Origin: Theocolax elegans
Lineage: Eukaryota > Arthropoda > Insecta > Hymenoptera > Cerocephalidae
Reading direction: 5' to 3'
NCBI GenBank assembly: GCA_026168455.1
Contig: CM047426.1
Span: 66,555,342 to 66,619,341 of the forward strand
DNA length: 64,000 nucleotides
Shown: positions 33,355 to 43,888 of the stretch, piece by piece
Numbering within the stretch: the first letter of the stretch is position 1
Layout of the letters: the number at the start of each line of letters is the position of its first letter
Made by a program: the position numbers and the translations under genes
Notes under the pieces: model-generated
The model's input: the letters and a program-made list of their open reading frames with translations, nothing else
The model's database searches: none
Told to the model about the DNA's origin: nothing

Positions 33355-35102
33355 AAAGAGTTGTATTTTGTAACTCGGATAAGGAAAAAACACAAAATAC
33401 AACTGAAAAAATTCAAGAACCTAAAAACATTGAAATAAATACAATATTTCAAGATCCTCGTGAAGATTTAATTTATGATATTGAACCAAATAATGAAAAT
33501 GTTAAAAATGAAAAAATAATTGAGAAATGCCCTGAAATAAATATAAAAATTGAAGGAATAGAAATAAATGCCTTAATAGATACTGGGAGTGAAATAACTT
33601 GCATATCAGAAGAATTTTATAATAAAAATAAAAATCAATTCAAGAATAAACCTACATTACCAATATCAGGAAAAATTATTAAAGGTGCAACGGGTTTAAA
33701 ATCAACACGAATTAAGCAACAAGTTTTACTTAAAACAAATATAGGTGGATTAATGGAAAATTTAACATTTATAGTAATACCAAAATTAATAAGACCTTGT
33801 ATATTAGGTTATGATTCTCAAAAAATTTTAAAAATGTTAATTGATACGGTTAATAATGAAATTATATACGAAGTTGGGGAAAAGATCGGTAATATAAAAT
33901 TTAATGAAATACAAATAAGCTCAAAAGAGTATGAAACTATGTCAATTGAATTTGAGGATGATCTAGAAAATAAAGATTTAGAATTCAATTGGAACAATAA
34001 ATCGTCTAATTTAGACTATAATTATGATATATCCGAAAAGGAAATCAATGATCAAATAAATTCTAGTGTAATTTTAAATAATACACAGAAAAATAAATTA
34101 AAAAACTTAATATATAAATATAAAACCGTATTCCAAAGAACCCCAGGACAACTTCTAGATTTCAAGTATCAATTAAAATTACGTAATGAAATAACATATT
34201 ATTCAAAACCATATCCTATACCTATAGCATATCGTGAAAGAGTGAAAAAGGAAGTAGAAAAAATGTTAGATTTCGGTATTATTCGACGATCTACAAGCCC
34301 ATATATAAATCCTTGTGTAATTGTACCTAAAAAAGACGGATCAATAAGAATATGTTTGGATGCAAGAAAATTAAATAATAAACTCGTAGATGATTATGAA
34401 TCTCTACCTGGAGTAGAAGAGATATTTATTCAATGTAAAAATCGGGATTTTATGTCTAATTTTGATTTATCAAATAGTTTTTGGCAAATCGCGCTAACGG
34501 AAGAAAGTAAAAAATATACTGCTTTTATTTGCGATAATAAAGTTTATGAATTTAATGTCGTACCATTTGGTATAAAAATAAGTAGTGCAGCATTATTAAG
34601 AGGTCTTGATATAGCTATACACGATTTAGATTTTATATTATCATTTGTAGATGATATATTTATAATGTCAAAAGATTTTGAACATCATTTACGACATTTA
34701 GATATATTTTTTAATAGATTAGAAAAATGTAATTTAAGATTAAATTTTGCGAAATCAAATATAGTTAAACAAGAAATTAAATTTTTAGGTAATATAATAA
34801 CCAGTAAAGGGATTAAATTAAATCCAGACAAAATTAAAACTATAAAAAATTTTAAAGAGCCAAGAAATGTTAAAGAATTACAAAGTTTCTTAGGGTTTCT
34901 AAATTATTACACAAAATTTGCAAAAAATTATTCAAAAGAAACTATTCCACTTCTCAAACTACTAAAAAAGGATATAAGATATGATTGGAAGGAAGAGCAA
35001 CAAAAAGCTTTCGATAAAATAAAAGAATTATTTGACGATAAGATAATATTAAATTTCGTAAATCCGAAAAAAACCGTATATATTAACTACGGATGCAAGT
35101 GA
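33351..35102 (+). pseudogene. pol: G3 Pol: protease and reverse transcriptase
   Basis: Entered by the -1 shift. Retropepsin: EINALIDTGSEITCIS (catalytic DTG at 33579) and later RPCILGYD. A long linker follows. RT fingers: NPCVIVPKKDGSIRICLDAR. Palm A: MSNFDLSNSFWQI. Palm B region: VPFGIKISSAALL. Motif C: LSFVDDIFIMS. Thumb: LQSFLGFLNYYTKFAKNYS. The RNase H start is reached at KKTVYIN, where a 1-nt indel near 35088 shifts the frame and yields TGA at 35100. All catalytic residues seen are intact. This single indel could be a real mutation or a sequencing error. Confidence 0.9.
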
Positions 35103-35517
35103 TTACGCGATTGCCGGAATTTTATCACAATTAGATGAAGAAGGTGAAGAACGAATAGTAACATATATTAGTCGTACATTAAAAGGTAGTGAAGTAAATT
35201 ATTTTACAACAGAAAAAGAAATGTTAGCAATAGTCTGGGCATTACATAAATTGGATACGTATTTAAGGGGCGCGTCTAAGATTATAGTTAGAACAGATCA
35301 TGAAGCTTTATCATTCTTGCAAAATTGTAAATTTACAAATTCACGTTTAAGAAGATGGAATTTATCAATTCAAGATTTAAATATAATACCAGAATATTTA
35401 CCTGGACATAAAAATAAAGCAGCTGATTATTTAAGTCGGTTAAATATAAATGAATCAAACGATTTAAAAGATACAGAAATAATAATTGCAACTATAATAA
35501 AAAAAATCTATAGATAA
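35086..35517 (+). pseudogene. pol: G3 Pol: RNase H
   Basis: Continues after the indel with TDASDYAIAGILSQLDEEGEE, then FTTEKEMLAIVWALHKLDTYL, IVRTDHEALSFL and LRRWNLSIQDLNIIPEYLPGHKNKAADYLSRL. The RNase H DEDD residues visible (D in TDAS, E in TEKE, D in RTDH, D in AADYLS) are present. A second indel in the A-run near 35500 changes frame again before the integrase. Confidence 0.88.
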
Positions 35518-36706
35518 AGAATTAATTGATAGTTTTAAAAATTTGAAAAAATTACAAAGATCGGATGAATATATTAATAAAATAATAAATGAAATAGAAT
35601 CAAAAAATTCTAAAAAATATGTTATATCAAATGAATATGTTTGTAAAATATCACGAAATAATTTGAAAATTATAATTCCAGAAAAAATAATGAAAAGATT
35701 TATAATTTTATTACATGAATTTTATGGTCATGTAGGACCAAGAAAAATATATAAAATGGTTTTAGAATTTTTTTATGTTCCAAAATTAAGAAAAAAAGTT
35801 AGTGAATACATAAAACCGTGTGATATATGTCAAAAAAGTAAATATTCTACGATTAAGTATCACTCTAAATTTCAACCAATTCTTGTTGAAAATCCTGGTG
35901 AGATATTATCGATTGATTTTTACGGACCTTTACCTACTTCTATAGGGGGGGTAAAATATATTTTATCAACGATAGATGTATTTAGTAAATATGTTGCATT
36001 ATATCCGTTGAAAAAAGCAAATACGTTATCCGTAATTAGAAAAATAGATCAATATATTGAAAAATTTATGAAACCTAAGGCTATTTTATCAGATCATGGT
36101 ACTCAATTTACAAGTAATAAATGGATAGATTATTTAACAAAAAATGATATAAAACCTATGTTTTCTTCAATAAGACATCCTCAAAGTAATATTATTGAAA
36201 GGGTTCATCGTGAAATAGGGAGAATTTACCGTACTATTTTGAAAAAACACACTGGATGGGCAAAAGAAATAGATTATGTACAAAAAATAATAAATGAAAC
36301 AATACATGAGACAACTGGTTATACACCGATAGAATTATTTTTAAATAAGAAGCCAATTCGTGTATGGGATAAATATATAAACTTACAAAATAATGAATTA
36401 ACATATGAAGAAAAACTAAATAATGCAAGAAAACATATGCATAATTTTTTAATTAATAGAGCAAAGAATAAGAATAAAAATAAAAAACATTATGAATTCA
36501 AAATAAATGATCATGTATTAATTAAAGCATTAAATATATCAGAAAATGAAAATAAAATTACTGCAAAATTTATGCCTGTTGCGCAAGGTCCGTATATTAT
36601 AGCGAAAAAACTAGGATATGATACATATTTATTAGTAGATCCCATAACAAAAATTGAAAGAGGAAAATTTCATGTATCAAATATGAAAATATATTATAGA
36701 GATTAA
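35500..36706 (+). pseudogene. pol: G3 Pol: integrase
   Basis: Frame open from about 35506 (SIDKELIDSFKNLKKLQ) to TAA 36704-36706. HHCC domain: LHEFYGHVGPRKIYKMV ... CDICQKSK. DDE core: ILSIDFYGPLPTS (D), SDHGTQFTSNKWIDYL (D), HPQSNIIERVHREIGR (E). The C-terminal region has HVLIKALN ... KFMPVAQGPYIIAKKLG and a final SNMKIYY, similar to the Gypsy integrase 'GPY/F' module. No chromodomain. The catalytic triad is complete, so only the two upstream indels prevent a full Pol. Confidence 0.9.
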
Positions 36707-37011
36707 TTTTTTTGTAAAGTTAACAATATTTTTGTGGATAAAGAAAAGAAAACAAAAATTTTTTATAAATAAAATAGAATTAAATTTGAAACATTTTATA
36801 TAAATATAGGATTTTAAAATATATATTCCAAGAAAAATTAATATATATATATAACCATTATTATAAGTTAAATCAAAACTAAATAACGAAGATTTCTGGA
36901 AATTGGGTATCAAAACAAATAATTTCTAAGAATATTGTTCAAAAGAGAAAGGTGCAAAGTTTTGCAAAACAAGTATAAATAAGACTCAAAACTTAAGTTT
37001 AACTAGTAATC

Positions 37012-37368
37012 ATGGATAAATCGACACAGATACAAAATTTCGGTACATGTTGTACCCAAGTACAAACTGGCGAAAAGGCCATTCATTTTCCACCCCGATT
37101 ACACTGGGTAGGAAAAAAGACGGCCAGCGAGGAAGGTTTTCACCGAGAAGATGAGGGGTCATTTTACCGTCCAGGGGTATACACCCAAACTTTAAAGGTA
37201 CAAAAGAATAACAAATGGACACAGACGAAACCTAAGGACAGGACGGACCCTAAATTAAAAACTATCACAGCTCGTCTTCCGGTGAGAACAACTCGTTCCA
37301 CCAAACCAGCGGTGGAGGAATATGTGCCGGAACCCTTAGGTATATATATATATAGACATATAGATTGA
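37012..37368 (+). CDS. G3 3' accessory ORF, copy 1
   Basis: Intact 118-codon frame starting MDKSTQIQNFGTCC. The body is basic and aromatic (FPPRLHWVGKKTAS, REDEGSFYRPGVYT, KNNKWTQTKPKDRTD), followed by ITARLPVRTTRSTKPAVEEY and a short hydrophobic C-terminus from TA-repeat DNA. No signal peptide, membrane helix or known domain was recognised. The codon use is less A/T-rich than gag-pol, hinting at capture from elsewhere. Its place between integrase and polypurine tract is where env or accessory genes of Gypsy and retroviruses sit. The frame is kept intact in two copies. Confidence 0.6.
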   Translation: MDKSTQIQNFGTCCTQVQTGEKAIHFPPRLHWVGKKTASEEGFHREDEGSFYRPGVYTQTLKVQKNNKWTQTKPKDRTDPKLKTITARLPVRTTRSTKPAVEEYVPEPLGIYIYRHID

Positions 37369-37782
37369 GATAGAGGTCTAATAAATGATGTCTATCAAAT
37401 TATCTAATAAAAGAAAAAATATTTTTTAGCAAAAAAGAGGAAGGAGAATGGACGCCACTCCAAGAGAAATTAACAATTAATAAATTGAGGCAGAAAGAGA
37501 AATAAACAAAAAGAAAAAAGAAATAGAATTTATAAAAAAAAATATACAAAAATAAATAAACTAAATTGAAAACAAAGAAAAAAAAATGTTATTATTCAGT
37601 AAAATAGAAACTACCTATAAGAAATTATGTATGAGTGAGACAGCTGTCTATTGTATGATAACTGTCAAATGATCAACATAATATTTATAAATTGTGTGAA
37701 GAGTAATAAAAATATAAAATAAAATAATAATGCTTATAATATATTAAATAATATTAAAATTTAGTTAAATTTAAATATTATT

Positions 37783-37794
37783 TAAGGGGGGTAA
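37783..37794 (+). promoter_or_regulatory. G3 internal polypurine tract
   Basis: TTAAGGGGGGTAA followed at once by TGTGACG, the LTR start. Duplicated copy of the functional tract at 38835-38848. Confidence 0.8.
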
Positions 37795-38062
37795 TGTGAC
37801 GTATACAACTACATATAATTATATTATTTCATAAATACGTAATTTATATAAGAGGATATAGGTCATCAAAATAGATTTCTTAGAAAGATCAATATATATA
37901 TATAACCATTATTATAAGTTAAATCAAAACTAAATAACGAAGATTTCTGGAAATTGGGTATCAAAACAAATAATTTCTAAGAATATTGTTCAAAAGAGAA
38001 AGGTGCAAAGTTTTGCAAAACAAGTATAAATAAGACTCAAAACTTAAGTTTAACTAGTAATC

Positions 38063-38419
38063 ATGGATAAATCGACACAGATACAAAATTTCGGTACATG
38101 TTGTACCCAAGTACAAACTGGCGAAAAGGCCATTCATTTTCCACCCCGATTACACTGGGTAGGAAAAAAGACGGCCAGCGAGGAAGGTTTTCACCGAGAA
38201 GATGAGGGGTCATTTTACCGTCCAGGGGTATACACCCAAACTTTAAAGGTACAAAAGAATAACAAATGGACACAGACGAAACCTAAGGACAGGACGGACC
38301 CTAAATTAAAAACTATCACAGCTCGTCTTCCGGTGAGAACAACTCGTTCCACCAAACCAGCGGTGGAGGAATATGTGCCGGAACCCTTAGGTATATATAT
38401 ATATATACATATAGATTGA
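38063..38419 (+). CDS. G3 3' accessory ORF, copy 2
   Basis: Same 118-codon frame as at 37012, differing at one residue near the C-terminus (R to I in the TA-repeat-encoded tail). No stop or indel separates the two copies, so the duplication is recent. Function unknown. Confidence 0.6.
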   Translation: MDKSTQIQNFGTCCTQVQTGEKAIHFPPRLHWVGKKTASEEGFHREDEGSFYRPGVYTQTLKVQKNNKWTQTKPKDRTDPKLKTITARLPVRTTRSTKPAVEEYVPEPLGIYIYIHID

Positions 38420-38834
38420 GATAGAGGTCTAATAAATGATGTCTATCAAATTATCTAATAAAAGAAAAATATTTTTTTAGCAAAAAAGAGGAAAGGAGAA
38501 TGGACGCCACTCCAAGAGAAATTTAACAAATTAATAATGAGGCAGAAAGAGAAATAAACAAAAAGAAAAAAGAAATAGAATTTATAAAAAAAATATACAA
38601 AAATAAATAAAACTAAATTGAAAACAAAGAAAAAAAAAATGTTATTATTCAGTAGAAATAGAAACTACCTATAAGAAATTATGTATGATTGAGACAGCTG
38701 TCTATTGTATGATAACTGTCAAATGATCAACATAATATTTATAAATTGTGTGAAGTAATAAAAATATAAAATAAAATAATAATGCTTATAATATATTAAA
38801 TAATATTAAAATTTAGTTAAATTTAAATATTATT

Positions 38835-38848
38835 TAAGGGGGGGGTAA
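38835..38848 (+). promoter_or_regulatory. G3 polypurine tract
   Basis: TTAAGGGGGGGGTAA abuts the 3' LTR start TGTGACG. Confidence 0.85.
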
Positions 38849-40108
38849 TGTGACGTATACAACTACATATAATTATATTATTTCATAAATACGTAAATTT
38901 ATATAAGAGGATATAGGTCATCAAAATAGATTTCTTAGAAAGATCAATGAACTATATATAAATGTAAATATCCACAAGAATATTGTCAGCTGAAATTGAC
39001 TAACATGTAAATTCTTAGAATTATAGCGTGTCACGATTTAAAGCGCAAATTTAGAAATAATAAAAATGCAATTGCAGTTATATTAAAAATAAATATTTTA
39101 TAATTAAATGAATAATTAATTGTAAATAGAATATTATTATACAATAAAATAAATACAAATATTCAATTTAAAATGTATAAAAAAGAATTTAATTTTTAAT
39201 TTTACGGCAAAACAGAAATTAATTACAAAAATTATATGTTTATGCAAAATCAGTATGCGAAGATATTTGTACATTTAAAAATAATAAAAATTATAATATA
39301 TTTAATTTTGTAATTGTGTAAAAGACAAAATGAAATTTATAAGTAGAATAAAAAACGATTGTAAGTTTAAAAAATGAATTTAAGATTATTTTTAAATGTA
39401 GAAATAATTGAGGTTATAGAATTAATAAAAAAAATTATAAAATAAAAGTAATTACAAAAATGCATAGGATATGAAAATAAATATGCAATTATTTCTTGTA
39501 AATAATTAGAATTTTAGATAATATTACATGTATATAGAAACAAGAAAGAAAATATGATTTAAAATAAAAAATCAAAATACGAAATTAATGTAAAATATGA
39601 CGAAAAATGTTTAAAAAGGATTTGTACTAATGAGGTAAAGATAGTATATAAAGGACGGAAATTTATATACAAAATTCATTGATTGATAAGCCTTCGTAGC
39701 ATTTACATTAGATTTCATAGTTTTATTAGTACAAGTCCTTTTATTATAAGGATTTGTAATGAAATTAAATAAATAAATATTGTAAATATATATATATAAA
39801 ATTTATAGTTATTCATTAAGTATTATTAAATCACACACTACCATTTCTATGGCCCAATGCGCGGTGATAGAAATGTGTATAATACATACAAAATATATAT
39901 AATTAATATACTCAAATACACACTCCAGTTATAATAGCCAATGTGTGCTAATATAATGTGTCTCAATTTACACATAAAACCCGGATTAATAAGTCTGCAA
40001 CAAGATTTAGATGCAAAGATGGTTTCGCACCTAACTTACATCTAATCTAATAACAAGCAGCAAAATCTATAGTAACGGTAAAACCCAAAGAAAGGTTGGC
40101 ACGTCACA
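38849..40108 (+). repeat. G3 3' LTR
   Basis: 1260 bp, nearly identical to the 5' LTR, TGTGACG to CGTCACA. Followed directly by ACTATTTTTGGTAAG, which is Helitron-like body sequence and not G2. Confidence 0.92.
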
Positions 40109-40850
40109 ACTATTTTTGGTAAGTTAATTTTTTATTAACATTTATAATTATTAAAATATAAATTTTAGCTTTATAAGAATTCACATAGTTTAAAATTTAC
40201 AGTTAACATTTAATATGTCTCTATTATTTTTATTATTTTTATTCTGATTTCATTACACTAAAGTTTGGTAAAAGCTTTTATTTATAAATTATAATCGTAT
40301 TAAAAAAAAAATTAGAGCCGCGGTGGTTCATGGGTAGAGCTCCCGACTCTCACACCGAAGGTCGTGGGTTCGATCCCAGACGTGTACCTCTGAAAATTTT
40401 ATCATGTGCATTTTTCGAACACCGCGACTCAGTGGCTCGGCGTGTCACTATAATGTGACGCCAGTTCAGGTGCGCGTGCGTTTCGTGCACTTGTCAGTGC
40501 ATGAGAGGCACGGGCATCTGAACTATAGGGAATGTTAGGGACGCGAAGATGTAAAGAGGATCGCGGTGGTTCCATCGGGAGGACAGGAAACTGTAATTAT
40601 TAGACTAATTACAGTGACCGATGATATCTTCCGATGGACAGAAGCACCACTGTTTCAACTACATGTGCTTTGTTTACAGACACACCGTTCACCTCCGTCG
40701 CTGATTAGCCCTGGCAGCATAAATAGAGCGACGTTAAATAACAAAAAAAAAAAAATTAAATTTTTGGTATAAAACCAAAGCATTATAGCAATACCTCCAA
40801 GGTGTTGTGTGAATCTGTTTAATTTTTAAGGCGATATAAACAGTTTGCCG
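40109..40850 (+). mobile_element. Helitron-like fragment (copy F) with SINE inside
   Basis: ACTATTTTTGGTAAGTTAA and the next 200 bp match copies at 44.93, 48.95 and 49.65 kb. After the SINE the match resumes (TTTTTGGTATAAAACC ... AAGGTGTTGTGTGAATC) and is lost near 40840 before the 3' end structure. Confidence 0.7.
40316..40752 (+). mobile_element. tRNA-derived SINE, long form
   Basis: Head GAGCCGCGGTGGTTCATGG has a B box GGTTCGATCCC. The body has a second head-like segment (GATCGCGGTGGTTCCATCGG at about 40558) and ends in ACCTCCGTCGCTGATTAGCC...AGAGCGACGTTAAATAAC plus an A tail. The tail matches the SINE at 19750-19962, but the tRNA head differs. Empty-site sequence at 45.12 kb shows the insertion point in TTAAAAAAAAATTAAATTTT. 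Confidence 0.7.
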
Positions 40851-40938
40851 CCGTTCGGTATAAGATTTCAGGGTTCTAATATATGTCGCTGTGTATAAAA
40901 ATTTTTCACTCCCCTTATATGGGCATACATATATATAT

Positions 40939-41934
40939 GGGGTATTCCACGTGAACTGGTCCGATCAAAATTTTAATATGCACCAAATTTTGGGTACACA
41001 TTGTAAATATTTCTCAGAATACAGAACAAAATTTTTAGATACGGGAATTTATTTGATCATAAGTTATTCTAACCTCAAAAAATGAATTTTTCCAAGTTTT
41101 TTTCAACACCAGCTGGGTTTACCGCTATTTAACTCAAAATCTATCAACGTTTACTATAGAACATTATATGTAACATTCGTTGCTAATTGTGTCTAGAATT
41201 TATTCTTCTAGGTTAGAATTTCTATTTTCAAGATGAATGTTATATAAACTACATGTCAATATTTAACTCAAAAAAAGTGTTAGTGCGCCACAATCGATTT
41301 TTTTATCCAAAAGTCTAAAAGAAAGCTTGGAGTAATACCTTTCAAATGGTCTGTAGCATTTTTATGGCCTTCAATTCTGTAAAAAGTTATGATAATTTAA
41401 AAAAAGAGAAAAAATTCACAAAAATTAACATAGTAAATCCCATTTAAATTTTTTAAAAAATTTCGTGTTTTTTAAAATTATCATAACTTTTTACAGAATT
41501 GGAGGCCATAAAGATGCTACAGACCATTTGAAAGGTATTGTTTCAAGCTTTCTTTTAGACTTTTGGATAAAAAAATCGATTGTGGCGCACTTACACTTTT
41601 TTTTAGTTAAATATTGACATGTAGTTTATATAACATTCATCTTGAAAATAGAAATTCTAACCTAGAAGAATAAATTCTAGACACAATTAGCAACGAATGT
41701 TACATATAATGTTCTATAGTAAACGTTGATAGATTTTGAGTTAAATAGCGGTAAACCCAGCTGGTGTTGATAAAAACTTGGAAAAATTCATTTTTTGAGG
41801 TTAGAATAACTTATGATCAAATAAATTCCAGTATCTAAAAATTTTTTTCTGTATTCTGAAAAGCATTTGCAATGCGTACCCAAAATTTGGAGCATTTTAA
41901 AATTTTGATCGGACCACTTCGTGGGGAATATCCC
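40939..41934. mobile_element. 1-kb hairpin MITE, copy 1
   Basis: Ends GGGGTATTCCACGTGAACTGG and the complement. The two arms of about 465 bp are inverted copies with a ~60-bp loop near 41410-41470. It sits in (TA)n, consistent with TA targeting. No coding sequence. Confidence 0.85.
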
Positions 41935-42018
41935 ATATGTATATTTATATATGATTCCAGAGACCATAGTACATACATAGGTACATATAGATATATATAT
42001 ATATATATATATATATAT

Positions 42019-42838
42019 GGGGTATTCCACGTGAAGTGGTCCGATCAAAATTTTAAAATGAATAAAATTTTGGATACACATTCCAAATGTTTTTCAGAAT
42101 AAAGAAAAAAATTTTTAGGTACTGGAATCTATTTGCTCAAAAGTTATTCTAACCTCAAAAAGTGAATTTTTCCAAGTTTTTTTCAATACCAGCTGGGTTT
42201 ACCACTATTTAACTCAAAATCTATCAACTTTTACTATAGAACATTATATGTAACATTCGTTGCTAATTGTGTCTGGAATTTATTCTTCTGGGTTAGAATT
42301 TATAATTTCAAGGTGAATGTTATATAAACTACATGTCAATATTCAACTTGAAAAAAGTGCAAGGCCGCCACAATTGATTTTTTTATACAAAAGTCTAAAA
42401 GAAAGCTTGTAGCAATACCTTTCAAAAGGTCTGTAGCATTTTTATGGCCTTCAGTTCTGTAAAAAGTTATGATAATTTAAAAAAGACGAAATTTTTTAAA
42501 AAATTTAAATGGGAATTACCATGTCAATTTTTGTGAATTTTTTCTCTTTCTTTAAATTATCATAACCATTTACAGAATTGAAGGCCATAAAAATGCTACA
42601 GACCATTTGAATGGTATTGTAGTAATCATTTGAAAGGTATTGCCCCATGCTTTCTTTTAAACCTTTGGATAAAAAAATCAATTGTAGCGCACTTACACTT
42701 TTTTTAAGTTGAATATTGACATGTATTTTATATATAACATTTACATTGAAATTAGAAATTCTAACCCAGAAGAATAAATTCCAGACACAATTAGCAACGA
42801 ATGTTACATATAATGTTCTATAGTAAAATTGATAGATT
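42019..42838. mobile_element. 1-kb hairpin MITE, copy 2, 3' truncated
   Basis: Begins GGGGTATTCCACGTGAAGTGG after (TA)n and follows copy 1. The right arm ends inside TGATAGATTTT and is lost. A 30-bp local duplication of ACCATTTGAA(T/A)GGTATTG occurs near 42602-42640. Confidence 0.82.
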
Positions 42839-42893
42839 TTTAAGATAATTATATATTTAAGATAAAGATATAAATAAATATATATATATATAT

Positions 42894-43888
42894 GGGGTAT
42901 TCCACGTGAAGCGGTCCGATCAAAATTTTAATATGCACCAAATTTTGGGTACACTTTACAAATGTTTTTCAGAATACAGAAAAAAATTTTTAGGTACTGG
43001 AATCTATTTGCTTAAAAGTTATTCTAACCTCAAAAAGTGAATTTTTCCATATTTTTTTCAACACCAGCTGGGTTTACCGCTATATAACTCAAAATCTATC
43101 AACTTTTACTATATAACATTATATGTAACATTCGTTGCTAATTATATCTAGAATTTATTCTTCTGGGTTAGAATTTCTAATCTCAAGGTCAATGTTACAT
43201 AAACTACATGTCAATATTCAACTTGAAAAAAGTGCAAGTGCGCCACCTTTGATTTTTTCATCCAAAAGTCTAAAAGAAAGCTTGGAGCAATACCTTTCAA
43301 ATGGTCTGTAGCATTTTTATGGCCTCCAACTCTGTAAAAAGTTATGACAATTTAAAGAAAGACAAAAAATTCACAAAAATTAACATGGTAATTCCCATTT
43401 AAATTTTTAAAAAAATTTCGGGTTTTTTTAAATTGTCATAACTTTTTACAGAATTGGAGGCCATAAAAATGCTACAGACCATTTGAAAGGTATTGCTCCA
43501 AGCTATCTTTTAGACTTTTGGATGAAAAAATCAAAGGTGGCGCACTTGCACTTTTTTCAAGTTGAATATTGACATGTAGTTTATGTAACATTGACCTTGA
43601 GATTAGAAATTCTAACCCAGAAAAACAAATTCTAGATATAATTAGCAACGAATGTTACATATGATGTTCTATAGTAAAAGTTGATAGATTTTGAGTTATA
43701 TAGCGGTAAACCCAGCTGGTGTTGAAAAAAATATGGAAAAATTCACTTTTTGAGGTTAGAATAACTTCTGAGCAAATAGATTCCAGTACCTAAAAATTTT
43801 TTTCTGTATTCTGAAAAACATTTGCAAAGTTACCCAAAATTTGGTGCATTTCAAAATTTTGATCGGACCACTTCACGTGGAATACCCC
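42894..43888. mobile_element. 1-kb hairpin MITE, copy 3
   Basis: Complete copy ending GTGGAATACCCC, flanked by TA repeats on both sides. The arms are nearly perfect inverted copies around about 43390. Confidence 0.85.

Larger units (their letters stand above)
36839..37890 (+). repeat. G3 tandem duplication, copy 1
   Basis: A 1052-bp unit covering the 3' untranslated region, the 118-codon ORF, the polypurine tract (AAGGGGGGTAA, to 37794) and the first about 97 bp of an LTR (37795-37890). It is repeated with about 97-98% identity from 37891. The junction lies in AATATATATATA, shared by the start of the unit and LTR position about 97, so microhomology-driven template switching is likely. Confidence 0.9.
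37891..38848 (+). repeat. G3 tandem duplication, copy 2
   Basis: Repeats 36839-37794 with scattered small indels, including one extra G in the polypurine tract, and joins the complete 3' LTR. Confidence 0.9.
29828..40108 (+). mobile_element. Gypsy-type LTR retrotransposon G3, near-intact
   Basis: Full structure: 5' LTR (29828-31088), tRNA-Lys-like primer site, ORF0, gag, -1 frameshift, pol with two small frameshifts, 118-codon 3' ORF present twice through a 1.05-kb tandem duplication, polypurine tract, and 3' LTR (38849-40108). Coding DNA is very A/T-rich with A-ending codons, unlike G1, G2 and G4. The LTRs differ at only a few positions over 1.26 kb, pointing to recent activity. The flanks differ in origin (G2 left, Helitron-like right) and there is no matching 4-6-bp duplication. 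Confidence 0.93.

Noticed and set aside
37010..37222. 70-codon minus-strand frame opposite the accessory ORF
   Set aside because: Shadow of the plus-strand 118-codon frame, duplicated for the same reason.
40939..43888. CRISPR-like regular repeats
   Set aside because: Spacing and length are those of inverted MITE arms; no short repeat-spacer pattern, and the genome is eukaryotic.
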